A stretch of 12,246 nt of DNA from the NCBI GenBank assembly GCA_021781855.1, contig JAJXWC010000056.1, positions 1 through 12,246 of the forward strand. The letters are read 5' to 3'. The first letter of the stretch is position 1. The number at the start of each line of letters is the position of its first letter. This document shows, one piece after another, positions 11,236-12,246 of the stretch. The position numbers and the translations under genes are program-made. Source of the stretch: Bacillota bacterium. GTDB lineage: Bacteria > Bacillota > Bacilli > Lactobacillales > Streptococcaceae. The notes below the pieces were generated by a model. The model saw nothing but the letters and a program-made list of their open reading frames with translations, had not been told where the DNA came from and made no database searches.

Positions 11236-12246
11236 AGAGGATTGCTTTTAAAAAGTCAATAACATGCGCCATTTCTTCATCCGTACCTATTGAAATTCGC
11301 AACCATTCCGCAATGCGTGAATCTTCCCAGCGTCTCACAATAATATGTGCAGCATAGAGTTGTTCAAAAACCAGCCGCCCAGAAATTTTTGGATGCTTTA
11401 TCAATACAAAATTAGTCTGCGAATCTAGCACTTCAAAACCAAGCGCTCGCAACTCCACTGTGAAGTTGTCTCGCGTCCGTATAATCTTATGCACTGTTTT
11501 TTGTAAATAATCTTCATCAAGCACACTCGCAAGTCCCATTTGCTGTGCTACAGCATCTACACAATAAGAATTAAATGAATTTTTCACATCGTATAGTTTC
11601 GCAATGGCAAGCGGGGAACCAAGGGCTACTCCCAAACGGGCACCAGCCAAGCTACGAGATTTAGAAAAAGTTCGCGTAATAATTAGATTTTCATATTTAT
11701 CAAGCAAAGGAAGAGCTGAAACTCCTGAAAAATCAGCATAAGCTTCATCAATAATGACAATACTCTCCGAATTTTTTTCCAAAATCTGCACTATAAAGTC
11801 CAAATCTTCCGATAAACCTGTCGGATTATTCGGATTGGCAAAAACAATCCCACCATTTTCTTGAAAATAATCCTTCAAAACCAAATGGAAATTATCTGAC
11901 ACAGGAATTTTTTTATATTTAATCCCGTATAAATCACAATAAGTTGGATAAAAAGCATAAGTCACATCAGGCATTAAAATAGGTTTTTCACTATTAAAAA
12001 AAGTTAAGAAACTCAGTGACAAAACCTCATCAGAACCATTTCCAACAAAAATCTGCTCCGCCGGAAACTGCCAAAGCTTAGAAAGTGCTGCTCGCAATTC
12101 ATCTGCATCCACATTCGGATAGAGTCTTAATTCGGCAATATCTAGTGTTTTCAGAACTTCTCCAACCTTGGGAGAGGGCGGATAAGGACTTTCATTCGTA
12201 TTTAACTTAATCATCTGCTCAAGCTGCGGCTGTTCTCCCGAAACAT
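11234..12246 (-). CDS. hisC: Histidinol-phosphate aminotransferase, 5' end beyond the window
   Basis: A PLP-dependent class I/II aminotransferase converting imidazole-acetol phosphate and glutamate to histidinol phosphate. Numbering from the ATG at 12214: NPNNPTG (127-133), DEAYADF (156-162), the PLP lysine K185 in RTFSKSRSLAGARLG, and the phosphate-binding arginine region WLRISIG near the end. The ATG at 12214 is not the real start. The frame stays open to the window edge and reads SGEQPQLEQ before MIKLNTNESPYPPSP, matching the GEQP...KLNTNENPYPPSP block of HisC, so about 20 or more residues lie outside. No other his gene follows; a terminator and an unrelated promoter come next, so hisC is the last gene of its unit here. 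Confidence 0.93.
   Translation of the reverse strand, partial: VSGEQPQLEQMIKLNTNESPYPPSPKVGEVLKTLDIAELRLYPNVDADELRAALSKLWQFPAEQIFVGNGSDEVLSLSFLTFFNSEKPILMPDVTYAFYPTYCDLYGIKYKKIPVSDNFHLVLKDYFQENGGIVFANPNNPTGLSEDLDFIVQILEKNSESIVIIDEAYADFSGVSALPLLDKYENLIITRTFSKSRSLAGARLGVALGSPLAIAKLYDVKNSFNSYCVDAVAQQMGLASVLDEDYLQKTVHKIIRTRDNFTVELRALGFEVLDSQTNFVLIKHPKISGRLVFEQLYAAHIIVRRWEDSRIAEWLRISIGTDEEMAHVIDFLKAIL

Noticed and set aside
12212..12214. ATG at 12214 as hisC start
   Set aside because: The frame is open to the window edge and encodes the conserved SGEQP-like HisC segment upstream, so the gene begins outside the window.

Overview
The window looks like chromosomal DNA of a low-GC lactic acid bacterium, most likely a Lactococcus. 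The best pointer is a HAD-type alpha-phosphoglucomutase (pgmH), a eukaryotic-phosphomannomutase-like enzyme known from Lactococcus lactis. The tdk / release-factor / prmC / GNAT / threonylcarbamoyl-AMP synthase block, the divergent fabI-fabZ pair and the Gram-positive lipoprotein signals fit this. The species cannot be fixed from the sequence alone. No phage, IS transposase, CRISPR, rRNA or tRNA gene is visible.

Left block (1-4274, all minus strand): tdk, a short stretch with two tiny overlapping frames, a YcxB-like membrane protein, prfA (RF1), an 84-residue protein resembling the N-terminal domain of PrmC, prmC, a GNAT acetyltransferase and the start of tsaC/sua5, which runs off the window. 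prmC-GNAT-tsaC are joined by ATGA overlaps. The theme is translation fidelity: RF1, the enzyme that methylates its GGQ glutamine, and the first enzyme of tRNA t6A synthesis. tdk has no Shine-Dalgarno and a perfect extended -10 nine bases before its only possible start, so its mRNA is probably almost leaderless.

Middle block (4300-8631, plus strand) is a row of mostly single-gene units, each with its own promoter and/or terminator: a 4-oxalocrotonate-tautomerase family protein, a serine-rich lipoprotein, an ECF transporter S component, pgmH (glucose-6-P to glucose-1-P, feeding UDP-glucose and cell-wall polysaccharide), a YidC2-type insertase starting at TTG, and a Nudix hydrolase. A cre-like site lies on the pgmH start region.

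Right block: fabI (minus) and fabZ (plus) diverge from a 161-bp region carrying two or three FabT-like palindromes, so a fatty-acid-responsive switch is likely. fabZ converges on an orphan amino-acid-binding lipoprotein (minus). That gene has a consensus promoter whose spacer holds a CodY-like box. Upstream of it, and separately terminated, is hisC, which is cut by the right window edge.

The feature least explained by known annotation is a pair of related 46/57-bp sequences. One lies in the tdk-tautomerase intergenic region and the other just downstream of the binding-protein gene. They may be copies of a dispersed element or an RNA motif. I see no clearly novel multi-gene system; most of the window is conserved housekeeping DNA.
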